From Hespellia sp. (lineage in GTDB: Bacteria; Bacillota; Clostridia; Lachnospirales; Lachnospiraceae): a DNA stretch of 57,618 bases. Below the pieces are notes generated by a model that was not told the origin of the DNA, ran no database searches, and saw only the letters and a list, made by a program, of their open reading frames with translations. The translations under genes were made by a program, and so were the position numbers. Position 1 is the stretch's first letter. The number at the start of each line of letters is the position of its first letter. The stretch is from NCBI GenBank assembly GCA_028694105.1, contig JAQUUC010000017.1, positions 1 to 57,618 of the forward strand, given 5' to 3'. Shown here piece after piece: positions 26,073-33,764 of the stretch.

Positions 26073-27397
26073 TTCTGATACTGGCTGTCTTATTTTTCCT
26101 GCTCATCCTTCTCATCGGCGGAGAACGCGGTGCTATGTCATTTATCGCTCTCTGCGGAAATGTGGTGGCACTCGCGTTCGCTGTGCTTCTGATAACGGCA
26201 GGATTTCCGCCGCTTCTCATTACGGCAGTACTGGCGGCTGCGATTCATGCGATAACACTGGTGTACCAGAACGGGCGCAACATCAAGACCTTTGCGGCGG
26301 TGATATCGTCCGGGATTATGACGCTGGTTCTCTTTCTGTTCGTACTGCTTTTGTCAAATCGCATGCATCTGTCCGGATTAAATGAGATTGACCAGCAGGG
26401 AGATTTTCCGGTGTATTACTCCTTCCACATTCACATCAACATGGCGCAGGTGGCGGTGTCTATGATTATCATCGGACTGCTCGGCGCGGTGATGGACACC
26501 TCGGTGGCTGTCGCTTCCGCTCTGTACGAAGTACACCGGCACAGCCCGTCGCTTAAGAAGAAGGAATTGTTTGCATCGGGAATTGTAATCGGAAAAGACA
26601 TTCTTGCGACAACGCTGAATACCTTGTATTTTGCTTACATCGGGGAGAGCATGATGCTGCTGCTGTATTTGCAGAAATACCATTATTCCTTCGTCAGCAT
26701 GATGAATTCGAAAGCATTTCTGCAGGAATTTACATGTATCATTGTCAGCGCGATCGGATGCATGCTGATCATTCCCATCAGTGCGGCAGTCTCGGCGGAA
26801 ATGTTTGAGAAAAAGCGTGTGCCGGAGGAGCAGAAAAAAGCAGTCAGGCAGAAGATAAGGCAGCTTTCAGAAAATCTGACAGACGAGTACCGAAAACAGG
26901 CGGACGCGTCAATTGCAGAACAGCTTCTTGAGCTCCCGGAATATCAGGCGGCAAATGTGGTTTTCTGCTTTGCTTCTATGCCGGGCGAAATCGATACTTC
27001 CGCCATTTTCGCGGACGCATTTCGCAGGGGCAAAAAGGTCGGGGTGCCCAAATGCATTTCCAGGGGAATCATGGAAGTGTATGAAATTAAGTCGCTGGAG
27101 GACTTGGAAGAGTCAGGACCGTATCACATCCGCGAACCGAAAGGACAATCTGACGGAAAATCGCTGGAGGAGTCGGGACTGATTTTGCCGGAGGAAATCG
27201 ATTTCGCGGTGGTGCCGTGTGTCTCCTGCTCCGGTGATGGAAAAAGGCTTGGCCACGGCGGCGGGTACTATGACCGGTATCTGGAAAAGACACGGGCGTA
27301 CAAAGCGGCGGTGTGCAGATCGAAGGAGATGTGTGCGGACATTCCGGTGGATGAGCATGACCTGCTGATGGATGTCGTGATTTCAGAAAAAATATGA
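26069..27397 (+). CDS. YibE/F membrane protein fused to 5-formyltetrahydrofolate cyclo-ligase
   Basis: 442 residues in one uninterrupted frame. Residues 1-250 are a second YibE/F membrane domain (several helices; GAVMDTSVAVASALYEV and GIVIGKDILATTLNTLYF parallel the preceding protein). From about 256 the protein becomes a soluble 5-formyl-THF cyclo-ligase: KKAVRQKIRQLSENL, FASMPGEIDTSAIF, KKVGVPKCI, IREP, DFAVVPCVSCSGDGKRLGHG, GGGYYDRYLE. The last block is the signature ATP/folate region of that enzyme, which converts 5-formyl-THF to 5,10-methenyl-THF with ATP. A GGAGGAG at the junction (26822-26828) is not followed by a usable start codon, so I call a true fusion rather than two genes. Membrane tethering of a folate enzyme is unusual. 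Confidence 0.85.
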   Translation: MILILAVLFFLLILLIGGERGAMSFIALCGNVVALAFAVLLITAGFPPLLITAVLAAAIHAITLVYQNGRNIKTFAAVISSGIMTLVLFLFVLLLSNRMHLSGLNEIDQQGDFPVYYSFHIHINMAQVAVSMIIIGLLGAVMDTSVAVASALYEVHRHSPSLKKKELFASGIVIGKDILATTLNTLYFAYIGESMMLLLYLQKYHYSFVSMMNSKAFLQEFTCIIVSAIGCMLIIPISAAVSAEMFEKKRVPEEQKKAVRQKIRQLSENLTDEYRKQADASIAEQLLELPEYQAANVVFCFASMPGEIDTSAIFADAFRRGKKVGVPKCISRGIMEVYEIKSLEDLEESGPYHIREPKGQSDGKSLEESGLILPEEIDFAVVPCVSCSGDGKRLGHGGGYYDRYLEKTRAYKAAVCRSKEMCADIPVDEHDLLMDVVISEKI

Positions 27398-27436
27398 TAT
27401 AATGAGCAGGACTTATATGTTCTCGATGAGACCGGT

Positions 27437-28141
27437 TTAATAGTAAATGGGGCGGTTACCGTGGATGGAATCCATCATGACATGAGTGACATGCGCCTCA
27501 GCGCCTTCTAAATCCCGAGCCTGAATCAGCTGGCAGAGCCCGATGTTATTCTCATACATGACCTCGGCACCGTACAACGTAAAGTAACGCTGCCACAGTG
27601 TGGTAATCGGCACTTTGAAGGAGGAAATAATAAGCGGAATCAGGGTGTTGCCTGACAGAATCGCAAATTCGTGCTGGAAGTTGTAGACGAGCCCGGCGGC
27701 CTCTTCCGGCGTCTGTGCAGAACGCAGTTCTTCCGCATAGCGGGTTAAGATGCCAATCTCTTCCGGTGTGATGGTGTCAATCGACAGACGAAGCGCCATA
27801 ATATCAACCGCGATGGCAAGCTCAAGAATGGATTTGATCTCTTCGGAGCGCAGCTTCCCGCCGTTATAATTCATGATGGAGGCGAGCGTCTCGAAATTCC
27901 CGTCTCTGCGGTAATCGGCGACAAAGGTTCCGACCCGTGGCTTGATTACAAGAAAACCACGTCTTGCGAGTTCTACAACGCCGGCATTGACAACGGCACG
28001 GCTGACATTCATAGAGTCTGCAAGCTCCCGCTCCGGCGGGAGTTTTTCACCAACCGCAAGCTTTCCGGACAGAATGGAAGATTCCAGTTCCCGAATGAAT
28101 AAATCCTTCAAAGAAGGAGCACTGATTTTTTTGAATTCCAT
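27437..28141 (-). CDS. GntR-family regulator, FCD (FadR-like) subgroup
   Basis: 234 residues. A winged HTH (about 10-75: GEKLPPERELADSMNVSRAV, then RRGFLVIKPRVGTFVADY) is followed by an all-helical FCD ligand domain (about 85-230), with His residues in FQHEF near 155 and a THVMMDSIH segment near the end that could bind a metal. Start at 28141 has a GAGAGGGG site. Its promoter at 28203-28231 is strong. A TGGNNATACCA site in its own leader and a matching one at the divergent csoR-like promoter suggest autoregulation plus control of the neighbouring gene. Ligand unknown; convergent with the YibE/F fusion gene. Confidence 0.9.
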   Translation of the reverse strand: MEFKKISAPSLKDLFIRELESSILSGKLAVGEKLPPERELADSMNVSRAVVNAGVVELARRGFLVIKPRVGTFVADYRRDGNFETLASIMNYNGGKLRSEEIKSILELAIAVDIMALRLSIDTITPEEIGILTRYAEELRSAQTPEEAAGLVYNFQHEFAILSGNTLIPLIISSFKVPITTLWQRYFTLYGAEVMYENNIGLCQLIQARDLEGAEAHVTHVMMDSIHGNRPIYY

Positions 28142-28169
28142 AATAAAACCCCTCTCGATTTCCTAATGT

Positions 28170-28186
28170 TGGTATTGGCTATACCA
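28170..28186. promoter_or_regulatory. GntR operator-like inverted repeat (site 1)
   Basis: TGGTAT, five bases, ATACCA; it also contains TGGCTATACCA (28176-28186), which shares TGGNNATACCA with site 2. It lies downstream of the predicted gntR transcription start, between promoter and start codon, a position suited to autorepression. Confidence 0.55.
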
Positions 28187-28202
28187 CATTGACCTATATT
28201 TT

Positions 28203-28231
28203 ATTATAAAGCCTGCGATGCAAAATGACAA
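28203..28231 (-). promoter_or_regulatory. Promoter of the GntR-family gene
   Basis: Minus strand: TTGTCA (complement of 28226-28231), a 17-base spacer and a perfect TATAAT (complement of 28203-28208). Confidence 0.7.
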
Positions 28232-28248
28232 GCAGAAAGCGCTGGAAA

Positions 28249-28277
28249 TTGACAGAAAAAACAAATAATGGTAAGAT
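28249..28277 (+). promoter_or_regulatory. Promoter of the CsoR/RcnR-family gene
   Basis: A perfect TTGACA (28249-28254), a 17-base spacer and TAAGAT (28272-28277). The predicted start of transcription falls inside operator site 2. Confidence 0.65.
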
Positions 28278-28279
28278 AA

Positions 28280-28298
28280 TTTCTGGTCATACCAGAAA
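28280..28298. promoter_or_regulatory. GntR operator-like palindrome (site 2)
   Basis: TTTCTGGT, CAT, ACCAGAAA: an 8-base perfect inverted repeat around 3 bases, containing TGGTCATACCA. This fits the TGGTNNNACCA pattern known for FCD-type GntR regulators. It covers the predicted transcription start of the CsoR/RcnR-like gene. Confidence 0.6.
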
Positions 28299-28316
28299 AA
28301 ATGACGGGAGAGACAA

Positions 28317-28646
28317 ATGGCAGAAAAACATACACATGAACATATGCATGAGCACGGGACAGACCACGCGCATGGTCACCAGCATTCACATACGCACACG
28401 AAGGAAGTACTCGACCGTCTGGCGAGAGCCTCCGGTCATTTGAACAAAGTGCGTTCCATGGTAGAGAACGGAGAGGATTGTACGGAGGTGCTGATTCAGC
28501 TGGCAGCAGTGAAATCGGCGCTGAACAATACCGGGAAGGTCATATTAAAGGACCATGTAGAACATTGTCTGGTGGATGCCGTAGAGGAGAACAACATGCA
28601 GGCAATTGAAGAACTGAATAAAGCAATTGACCGGTTTATCAAGTAA
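28317..28646 (+). CDS. CsoR/RcnR-family metal-sensing repressor with His-rich N-terminus
   Basis: 109 residues. The first 28 residues contain 11 His in HxH pattern and are followed by the four-helix CsoR/RcnR fold (DRLARASGHLNKVRSMVENG). Candidate ligands follow the family spacing: Cys55, His80 (+25) and Cys84 (+29), with an extra His83. That Cys-His-Cys set is the one of copper CsoR, but also of the nickel sensor InrS, which adds an N-terminal His. Since cbiMQO starts 134 bases downstream, a nickel or cobalt sensor is the better inference. The start codon has a GGGAGA site. A C-tract candidate operator lies before cbiM. A His-rich tail on this family could also store or buffer metal. Confidence 0.88.
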   Translation: MAEKHTHEHMHEHGTDHAHGHQHSHTHTKEVLDRLARASGHLNKVRSMVENGEDCTEVLIQLAAVKSALNNTGKVILKDHVEHCLVDAVEENNMQAIEELNKAIDRFIK

Positions 28647-28697
28647 AAATAAAACCAGAGACTGCCTGAGCGGCATGGCAGGGCATTGCAAAAACAT

Positions 28698-28739
28698 CCC
28701 CCCCAAGGGCTTCCGAACCCAAAATCACTCTGTTATAAT
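28698..28739 (+). promoter_or_regulatory. cbiM promoter with adjacent C-tract operator candidate
   Basis: TTCCGA (28711-28716), a 17-base spacer and TATAAT (28734-28739). Immediately upstream is a run of seven C followed by AAGGG (28698-28709). CsoR/RcnR-family repressors recognise operators built on a G/C tract, so this could be the site of the protein encoded just upstream. The intergenic stretch 28647-28780 also contains a small GC hairpin (CTGCC...GGCAG) but no recognisable metal or cobalamin riboswitch. Confidence 0.5.
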
Positions 28740-28780
28740 AAAGCGGAGATGAAAAGAAAGAACTTGAGGAGGATTTTATT

Positions 28781-29779
28781 ATGCATATGGCAGACGCATT
28801 AATCAGCCCGGCAGTGGCCGGAACAATGTATGTATGTTCCGCGGTGGCGGCAGGCTATTCGATTAAAAAAGTCAGATTAGAGGCAGACCCGAAGAAGGTG
28901 CCGGTTATGGGCGTCATGGGAGCATTCGTATTTGCAGCCCAGATGATCAACTTCACAATTCCGGGAACCGGTTCTTCCGGTCATCTGTGTGGCGGTATGT
29001 TACTTACCGCATTGCTTGGACCCTATGCCGCATTTTTGACCATGATCGGTGTGCTGCTGATTCAGTGTCTGATGTTCGCGGACGGCGGTTTGCTCGCGCT
29101 GGGGGCAAATGTATGGAACATGGCATTTTACGGATGCTTTCTGGGCTATTTCCTATTGTGGAAACCAATGGCATCGAAAAATGCATCCAGAGGGCGTATC
29201 ATTGCGGCTTCCATTCTGGGCAGCGTGATTTCCCTTCAGTTCGGCGCGTTCAGTGTATCGGCCGAGACATTATTATCAGGCATCACAGAGTTGCCGTTCA
29301 TTGCATTTGTGGGAACGATGCAGCCGATCCATCTGGCAATTGGTCTGGTGGAAGGACTGATTACAGCGGCGGTTCTTGTGTTCGTGTATGAATCAAGACC
29401 GGAAATGCTCTATCAGGCCCAGACACAGAAAAAAGACCGCATGTCATTGAAGAAGACACTGGTGATTCTGTCGGCATGTTTCGTCGTGACTGCAGGCGTG
29501 GTATCTCTGTTTGCATCTTCGCATCCGGACGGATTAGAGTGGTCCATTGAACGGATCACCGGAAGCACGGAGCTTGACGCTGCGCAGCAGTCAGTCTATC
29601 ACACATCTGAAAAGGTGCAGGAACACACGGCAATTTTACCGGATTATGCATTCAAAGGTGACGATTCGGTGCTTGGAACTTCCGTATCCGGTCTTGTCGG
29701 CTCGGTTGTGGTTCTGGCAGTGTGCGCAGGTGCGTGCTGGATTTTTACAAATAATAAGAGAAAGAAAGCAAAGGTATGA
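28781..29779 (+). CDS. cbiM: Nickel/cobalt ECF transporter S component CbiM/NikM with PDGLE domain
   Basis: 332 residues. The N-terminus MHMADALISPAVAGTMY matches the CbiM/NikM family, where Met1 and His2 bind the metal. Six or more membrane helices fill residues 10-205. After a linker, a helix near 225-245 leads into SSHPDGLEWSIERITG, the PDGLE motif of the accessory N component, and a final helix lies near 305-325. So the M and N functions are in one polypeptide (NikMN-type), which argues for nickel or cobalt import without a separate cbiN gene. GAGGA precedes the ATG. It overlaps cbiQ by 4 bases. Confidence 0.93.
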   Translation: MHMADALISPAVAGTMYVCSAVAAGYSIKKVRLEADPKKVPVMGVMGAFVFAAQMINFTIPGTGSSGHLCGGMLLTALLGPYAAFLTMIGVLLIQCLMFADGGLLALGANVWNMAFYGCFLGYFLLWKPMASKNASRGRIIAASILGSVISLQFGAFSVSAETLLSGITELPFIAFVGTMQPIHLAIGLVEGLITAAVLVFVYESRPEMLYQAQTQKKDRMSLKKTLVILSACFVVTAGVVSLFASSHPDGLEWSIERITGSTELDAAQQSVYHTSEKVQEHTAILPDYAFKGDDSVLGTSVSGLVGSVVVLAVCAGACWIFTNNKRKKAKV

Positions 29780-30546
29780 GCAAACTAAGCGGCGCATATT
29801 ACGAAATACATCATATGGAGCAGTTGGCAGACAGAGACCAGTGGGTGAATCACATTCATCCACTGGTTAAACTTGTTGTTACTGTTTTTTATATTGCAAC
29901 GGTTGTCTCGGTGAACAAATACGATCTGGCCAGAGTGCTGATTCTCGGCGTCTACCCGATTGCTGTCTTCATTCTCGGTGAGATTTCATTTACGGACAGT
30001 GTCAGACGAGTGCGTCTGATTCTGCCGCTGGTCTGTATTGTCGGTATCTTCAACCCGCTGTTTGACAGACAGGTGGTGGCCCATATAGGAAATATCTCCA
30101 TTACGACGGGGATGATTTCTATGGTGACACTGATTTTAAAAGGCGTATACACGGTCTTTGCGACCTATCTGCTTATCGCTGCGACCACAATCGAAAAAAT
30201 CTGTTATGCAATGCGGCTGGTACATCTTCCAGGTATTCTGGTCACACAGATTCTGCTGACCTATCGCTATATCAGTGTGCTGCTGAAAGAAGCGAACACG
30301 ATTATGCAGGCGTACTCCCTGCGTGCTCCGCATCAAAAAGGGGTACATTTCAAGGTGTGGGGGTCGCTCATCGGGCAGCTCCTTCTGCGCAGCATTGATC
30401 GCGCTGACAATGTCTATGCGAGCATGTCGCTCCGCGGTTACAACGGAGAATTCCATGGGGCAGGGCAGGAAAAATGTAAGGGGAGCGATTATGGATATCT
30501 GTTGATTTGGGCAGCGGTATTGGTTATACTGAGATATGTAATTTAA
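29776..30546 (+). CDS. cbiQ: Energy-coupling factor transmembrane T component CbiQ
   Basis: 256 residues with five or six membrane helices. The cytoplasmic coupling segments that contact the ATPase are visible as AMRLVHLPGILV and MQAYSLRAP (near residues 148-185), plus YASMSLRGYNGE near 215, the AR(G)-type boxes of T components. The start lies in an ATGA overlap with cbiM. It couples ATP hydrolysis by CbiO to metal release from CbiM. Confidence 0.92.
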   Translation: MSKLSGAYYEIHHMEQLADRDQWVNHIHPLVKLVVTVFYIATVVSVNKYDLARVLILGVYPIAVFILGEISFTDSVRRVRLILPLVCIVGIFNPLFDRQVVAHIGNISITTGMISMVTLILKGVYTVFATYLLIAATTIEKICYAMRLVHLPGILVTQILLTYRYISVLLKEANTIMQAYSLRAPHQKGVHFKVWGSLIGQLLLRSIDRADNVYASMSLRGYNGEFHGAGQEKCKGSDYGYLLIWAAVLVILRYVI

Positions 30547-30612
30547 ACGGGGCAAGGCGGAAAGACACAGACAATAAGTAATGCAGCACTTCAAAAAGAA
30601 CAAGGAGCAATC

Positions 30613-31344
30613 ATGAGCCACATTCATATTCACATCGACCACGTAACCTTCGGTTACGAAAAAAATCATAATGTCCTAAATGACATCACCTTTACCGCAC
30701 ACGAGAACGAATCCATCGGACTCATCGGGGCAAACGGAATGGGAAAATCCACGCTGCTAAAGCTTCTGGTAGGGCTGGAGCTTCCGGCAGAGGGGCATAT
30801 TCATGTCGAAGAGATTCCGGTCACGAAAGAAATGCTTCCGAAAGTGAGGGAGAAGATTGGCTATGTATTTCAGGACTCGGAGAGCCAGCTGTTCATGAAT
30901 ACCGTCAAAGAAGATATTGCATTTGCACCGCGTAATTACGGTCTTCCGGAAGAGGAAGTGCAGCTGCATGTGAAGCGGGCGATGGAACTGACACATACGG
31001 AATACCTGCAGGATAAGTCTGTTTACAAATTATCCGGCGGCGAGAAGAAGCTGGTTGCAATTGCAACGATTCTCGCAATGACTCCGGACATCATTCTGAT
31101 GGATGAGCCGACGGTCGGACTGGACCCGAAAAACCGGCGCAATCTGATTCGGATTCTGAACCGGTTCACACATTTGAAAATCATTGCATCGCATGATCTT
31201 GATATGGTATACGATACCTGCAGCCGTGTCATACTGATTGCCAACGGCCAGATTGCCGCAGACGGCACACCGGAAGAAATCTTAAAGGACAGGGCATTGC
31301 TGGAGCGTAACAGTCTGGAACTGCCGCTAAAATTTCAGGCATAA
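30613..31344 (+). CDS. cbiO: ECF transporter ATPase CbiO
   Basis: 243-residue ABC ATPase: Walker A GANGMGKST near residue 43, Q-loop YVFQDSESQLF, signature KLSGGEKK near 141, Walker B IILMDEPTVGLDP near 160 and the switch ASHDLDMVYD. The SQLF after the Q-loop is typical of ECF ATPases. AAGGAG lies 6 bases before the ATG. With only one ATPase gene, CbiO probably works as a homodimer with CbiQ and CbiM. Confidence 0.95.
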   Translation: MSHIHIHIDHVTFGYEKNHNVLNDITFTAHENESIGLIGANGMGKSTLLKLLVGLELPAEGHIHVEEIPVTKEMLPKVREKIGYVFQDSESQLFMNTVKEDIAFAPRNYGLPEEEVQLHVKRAMELTHTEYLQDKSVYKLSGGEKKLVAIATILAMTPDIILMDEPTVGLDPKNRRNLIRILNRFTHLKIIASHDLDMVYDTCSRVILIANGQIAADGTPEEILKDRALLERNSLELPLKFQA

Positions 31345-31372
31345 AAATAAGCCGCGCGAAACGGAGCAGAAT

Positions 31373-31714
31373 ATGAAATTAAAAAAACACGACATCATTT
31401 TAATACTGGCGGTTCTTGTCATCGCAGCCGCAGCTCTTATGGTCAACTTCTACATTCACAAGACGGGCGATATCGTTAAGGTCACGCTGGATGGTGAGGT
31501 ATACGGAACGTATGAACTGGGCAGAGACCAGACGATTCAGATTGATTCGAAAAATGGCAGTAATACGCTGACGATAAAGGACGGCAGGGCTGATATGACG
31601 GATGCCGACTGTCCGGACCAGATCTGCGTGAAGGAATCACCACTGGAAGATGACACGCCGAGAACGATTGTCTGTCTTCCGCACAAACTGATTGTGGAAA
31701 TCAAACAGAAGTGA
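31373..31714 (+). CDS. NusG domain II-containing membrane-anchored protein
   Basis: 113 residues. One N-terminal membrane helix (about 8-28) is followed by a small beta-rich extracytoplasmic domain (GDIVKVTLDGEVYGTYEL, then CPDQICV and IVCLPHKLIVEI) of the type annotated as NusG domain II. The paired Cys in CPDQIC and VCLP are typical of this family, whose function is not established. It follows cbiO by 28 bases and may be the last gene of the metal operon. It is unrelated to the transcription factor NusG apart from the fold. Confidence 0.85.
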   Translation: MKLKKHDIILILAVLVIAAAALMVNFYIHKTGDIVKVTLDGEVYGTYELGRDQTIQIDSKNGSNTLTIKDGRADMTDADCPDQICVKESPLEDDTPRTIVCLPHKLIVEIKQK

Positions 31715-31722
31715 AAAACTGA

Positions 31723-31751
31723 TTGAAAAATCATGTGCGAGAGAATATACT
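31723..31751 (+). promoter_or_regulatory. Promoter of ddh
   Basis: TTGAAA (31723-31728), a 17-base spacer and TATACT (31746-31751), 40 bases before the ATG. Confidence 0.6.
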
Positions 31752-31790
31752 ATCAAAGTAAAGCAATAAAGTAAAAGGAGATTGGGTACA

Positions 31791-32774
31791 ATGACAAAGA
31801 TTGGTATTTTAGGTTATGGAAACCTTGGAAGAGGCGTAGAGTGCGCAGTAAAAGCAGCAAATGACATGGAGCTTGCAGCAGTATTTACAAGAAGAGATCC
31901 ATCTGCATTACAGATTCAGACGGAAGGTGTGCCGGTGGTAAGGGCAGCAGAAGCAGCAGAGTGGAAGGACAAGATTGACGTAATGATTCTCTGCGGAGGA
32001 AGCGCGACCGACCTTCCGGTTCAGACACCGGAATATGCGAAGTATTTCAACGTGGTCGACAGCTTTGATACACATGCAAAGATTCCACAGCATTTTGCGG
32101 CAGTAGATGCAGCTGCAAAGGCGAATGGAACTGCGGCAGTCATCTCTGTTGGCTGGGATCCGGGCATGTTTTCTCTGAACAGAGTTTATGCAAATGCAAT
32201 TCTTCCGGACGGCAAAGACTATACGTTCTGGGGCAGAGGTGTCAGTCAGGGCCATTCGGATGCAATCCGCCGTATCAAGGGAGTAAAGAATGCAAAACAG
32301 TATACCATTCCTGTTGAGGCAGCATTGGAAGCAGTTCGCTCTGGGTCAAATCCGGAACTTATGACGAGAGACAAGCATGAGAGAGAATGCTTCGTAGTAC
32401 TGGAAGAAGGCGCAGATGCAGCGTACGTTGAGAACGAGATCAAGACAATGCCAAATTACTTCGACGAATACAATACGACCGTTCATTTCATCAGCGAGGA
32501 AGAGTTAGAGAAGAACCACAGCGGCATGGCTCACGGCGGATTTGTAATCCGTTCCGGACGCACAGGCATGAAGAAAGAACACAGTCATATTATGGAATAC
32601 AGCCTGAAGTTAGATTCCAACCCGGAATTTACAACGAGTGTTCTGGTGGCTTATGCAAGAGCTGTAAAGCGTCTCGCGGAGGAAGGCGTATGCGGCTGCA
32701 AGACGGTACTTGATATCGCGCCTGCATATATGTGCGAACAGAGTGGAGAAGAATTAAGAGCACATTTACTGTAG
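31791..32774 (+). CDS. ddh: meso-Diaminopimelate D-dehydrogenase
   Basis: 327 residues from the ATG that follows AAAGGAG by 10 bases; a TTG three codons upstream is closer but less likely. NADPH-binding GILGYGNLGRGVECAV lies at residues 4-19. Later segments GWDPGMFSLNR, WGRGVSQGHSDA and SLKLDSNPEFT match the family. The enzyme makes meso-diaminopimelate directly from tetrahydrodipicolinate for lysine and peptidoglycan. It is monocistronic. Confidence 0.95.
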   Translation: MTKIGILGYGNLGRGVECAVKAANDMELAAVFTRRDPSALQIQTEGVPVVRAAEAAEWKDKIDVMILCGGSATDLPVQTPEYAKYFNVVDSFDTHAKIPQHFAAVDAAAKANGTAAVISVGWDPGMFSLNRVYANAILPDGKDYTFWGRGVSQGHSDAIRRIKGVKNAKQYTIPVEAALEAVRSGSNPELMTRDKHERECFVVLEEGADAAYVENEIKTMPNYFDEYNTTVHFISEEELEKNHSGMAHGGFVIRSGRTGMKKEHSHIMEYSLKLDSNPEFTTSVLVAYARAVKRLAEEGVCGCKTVLDIAPAYMCEQSGEELRAHLL

Positions 32775-32814
32775 AGAAAAAATAGACAAAAATTGATTGG
32801 CTCCCCACAATTCC

Positions 32815-32843
32815 TAGACACAAAAATTTGATTGTGTTATACT
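32815..32843 (+). promoter_or_regulatory. Promoter of the LytTR regulator gene
   Basis: TAGACA (32815-32820), a 17-base spacer and TATACT (32838-32843), 49 bases before the ATG. Confidence 0.65.
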
Positions 32844-32892
32844 AGAAGAAATATAATAAGTATATACACAGATAAAGACTTCGGGGAGAAAT

Positions 32893-33609
32893 ATGAAGAT
32901 TAGAATAGCGGTATGTGAGAAGGATCCACAATCAAGAGAGTATCTGGCTGCGAATATCAAAGAACTTGGTCTGGAGCTGGAGATTGTCGAATTTGACAAT
33001 GCTTATGAATTAGAAGAAGAGATTGAACTGAATACGAATGCATATGATGTTGTCTGTATGAGCGCCAGTCTGCAGAAGGAAGGCGACGGCATTGCGATAG
33101 CGAAGAAGATTCGGGGATTAAGTCTGAAAGTGACGATTTTTATCATTGCAGAGAACAAGGCGTATTATCAGGAGGCTTTCGAGATGTTTGCGATGGCATA
33201 TCTGATTAAGCCGGTCCGGTACAGAATGCTGGAGAGCTGCTTTACGTTCTACACCAAGAATAACAGTACGGACCGACGGGCCTCATGGATGGTCAAGAGC
33301 AAGGGCGGCAACTGGAAGCGCGTCTTTTGCCGTGACATTCTATACATAGAGAGTAATAACCACGAGTATATTCTGCATATGTCCGATGGCGGTGAGATAG
33401 AGAGCTATGGCAAACTGGTTGATGTTGTGGATCAGATTTCCTCGGAAAGTCTGATACGGTGTCATCAGAGCTATATTGTGAATATGTTCTATGCAAATGA
33501 GATGAAGACCGATGGTTTTACGATCGGGGATGATGTGATACCAATTTCCAGAAGGTATCAGAAGGAAGTAAAAGAACAATATTATAAGTTTATGTTCGGC
33601 AGAATGTGA
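32893..33609 (+). CDS. LytTR-family response regulator with degenerate receiver
   Basis: 238 residues. The receiver (1-120) keeps the acidic pocket residue in CEKDPQSREY and the Lys of LIKPV, but the phospho-acceptor position, expected as D in YDxxxxD, is Ser57 (YDVVCMSAS). The C-terminal LytTR DNA-binding domain (about 138-236) has RDILYIESNNHEYILHM and SLIRCHQSYIVNM, as in AgrA and ComE. Phosphorylation by a kinase is therefore unlikely. The next gene, a degenerate GHKL domain, and the pilus cluster lie directly downstream, so regulation of pili is a reasonable guess. Own promoter and strong terminator. Confidence 0.9.
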   Translation: MKIRIAVCEKDPQSREYLAANIKELGLELEIVEFDNAYELEEEIELNTNAYDVVCMSASLQKEGDGIAIAKKIRGLSLKVTIFIIAENKAYYQEAFEMFAMAYLIKPVRYRMLESCFTFYTKNNSTDRRASWMVKSKGGNWKRVFCRDILYIESNNHEYILHMSDGGEIESYGKLVDVVDQISSESLIRCHQSYIVNMFYANEMKTDGFTIGDDVIPISRRYQKEVKEQYYKFMFGRM

Positions 33610-33618
33610 GGATAAAAA

Positions 33619-33652
33619 GGGCGAAGGAGAGGATTCTTTCGTCCATTTTTTT
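33619..33652 (+). terminator. Intrinsic terminator after the LytTR gene
   Basis: A 10-pair stem (33619-33628 with 33635-33644, two G-T pairs), a 6-base loop and a run of seven T (33646-33652). Confidence 0.85.
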
Positions 33653-33764
33653 GTCTGAAGGTCCAAATCCTTCAAAAAAAAGGCCAAATTCAACAAGTGT
33701 GAAAAAAAGATGGATTTATCCGATATAATGCAGTTGTCATCAAGAAGAGCAAAGGAGTGAGGAA

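Noticed and set aside
28647-28780. Nickel/cobalt or cobalamin riboswitch upstream of cbiM
   Set aside because: Only one small GC hairpin is present; no B12-box or the conserved junction of the metal riboswitch, and a normal promoter with C-tract explains the region better.
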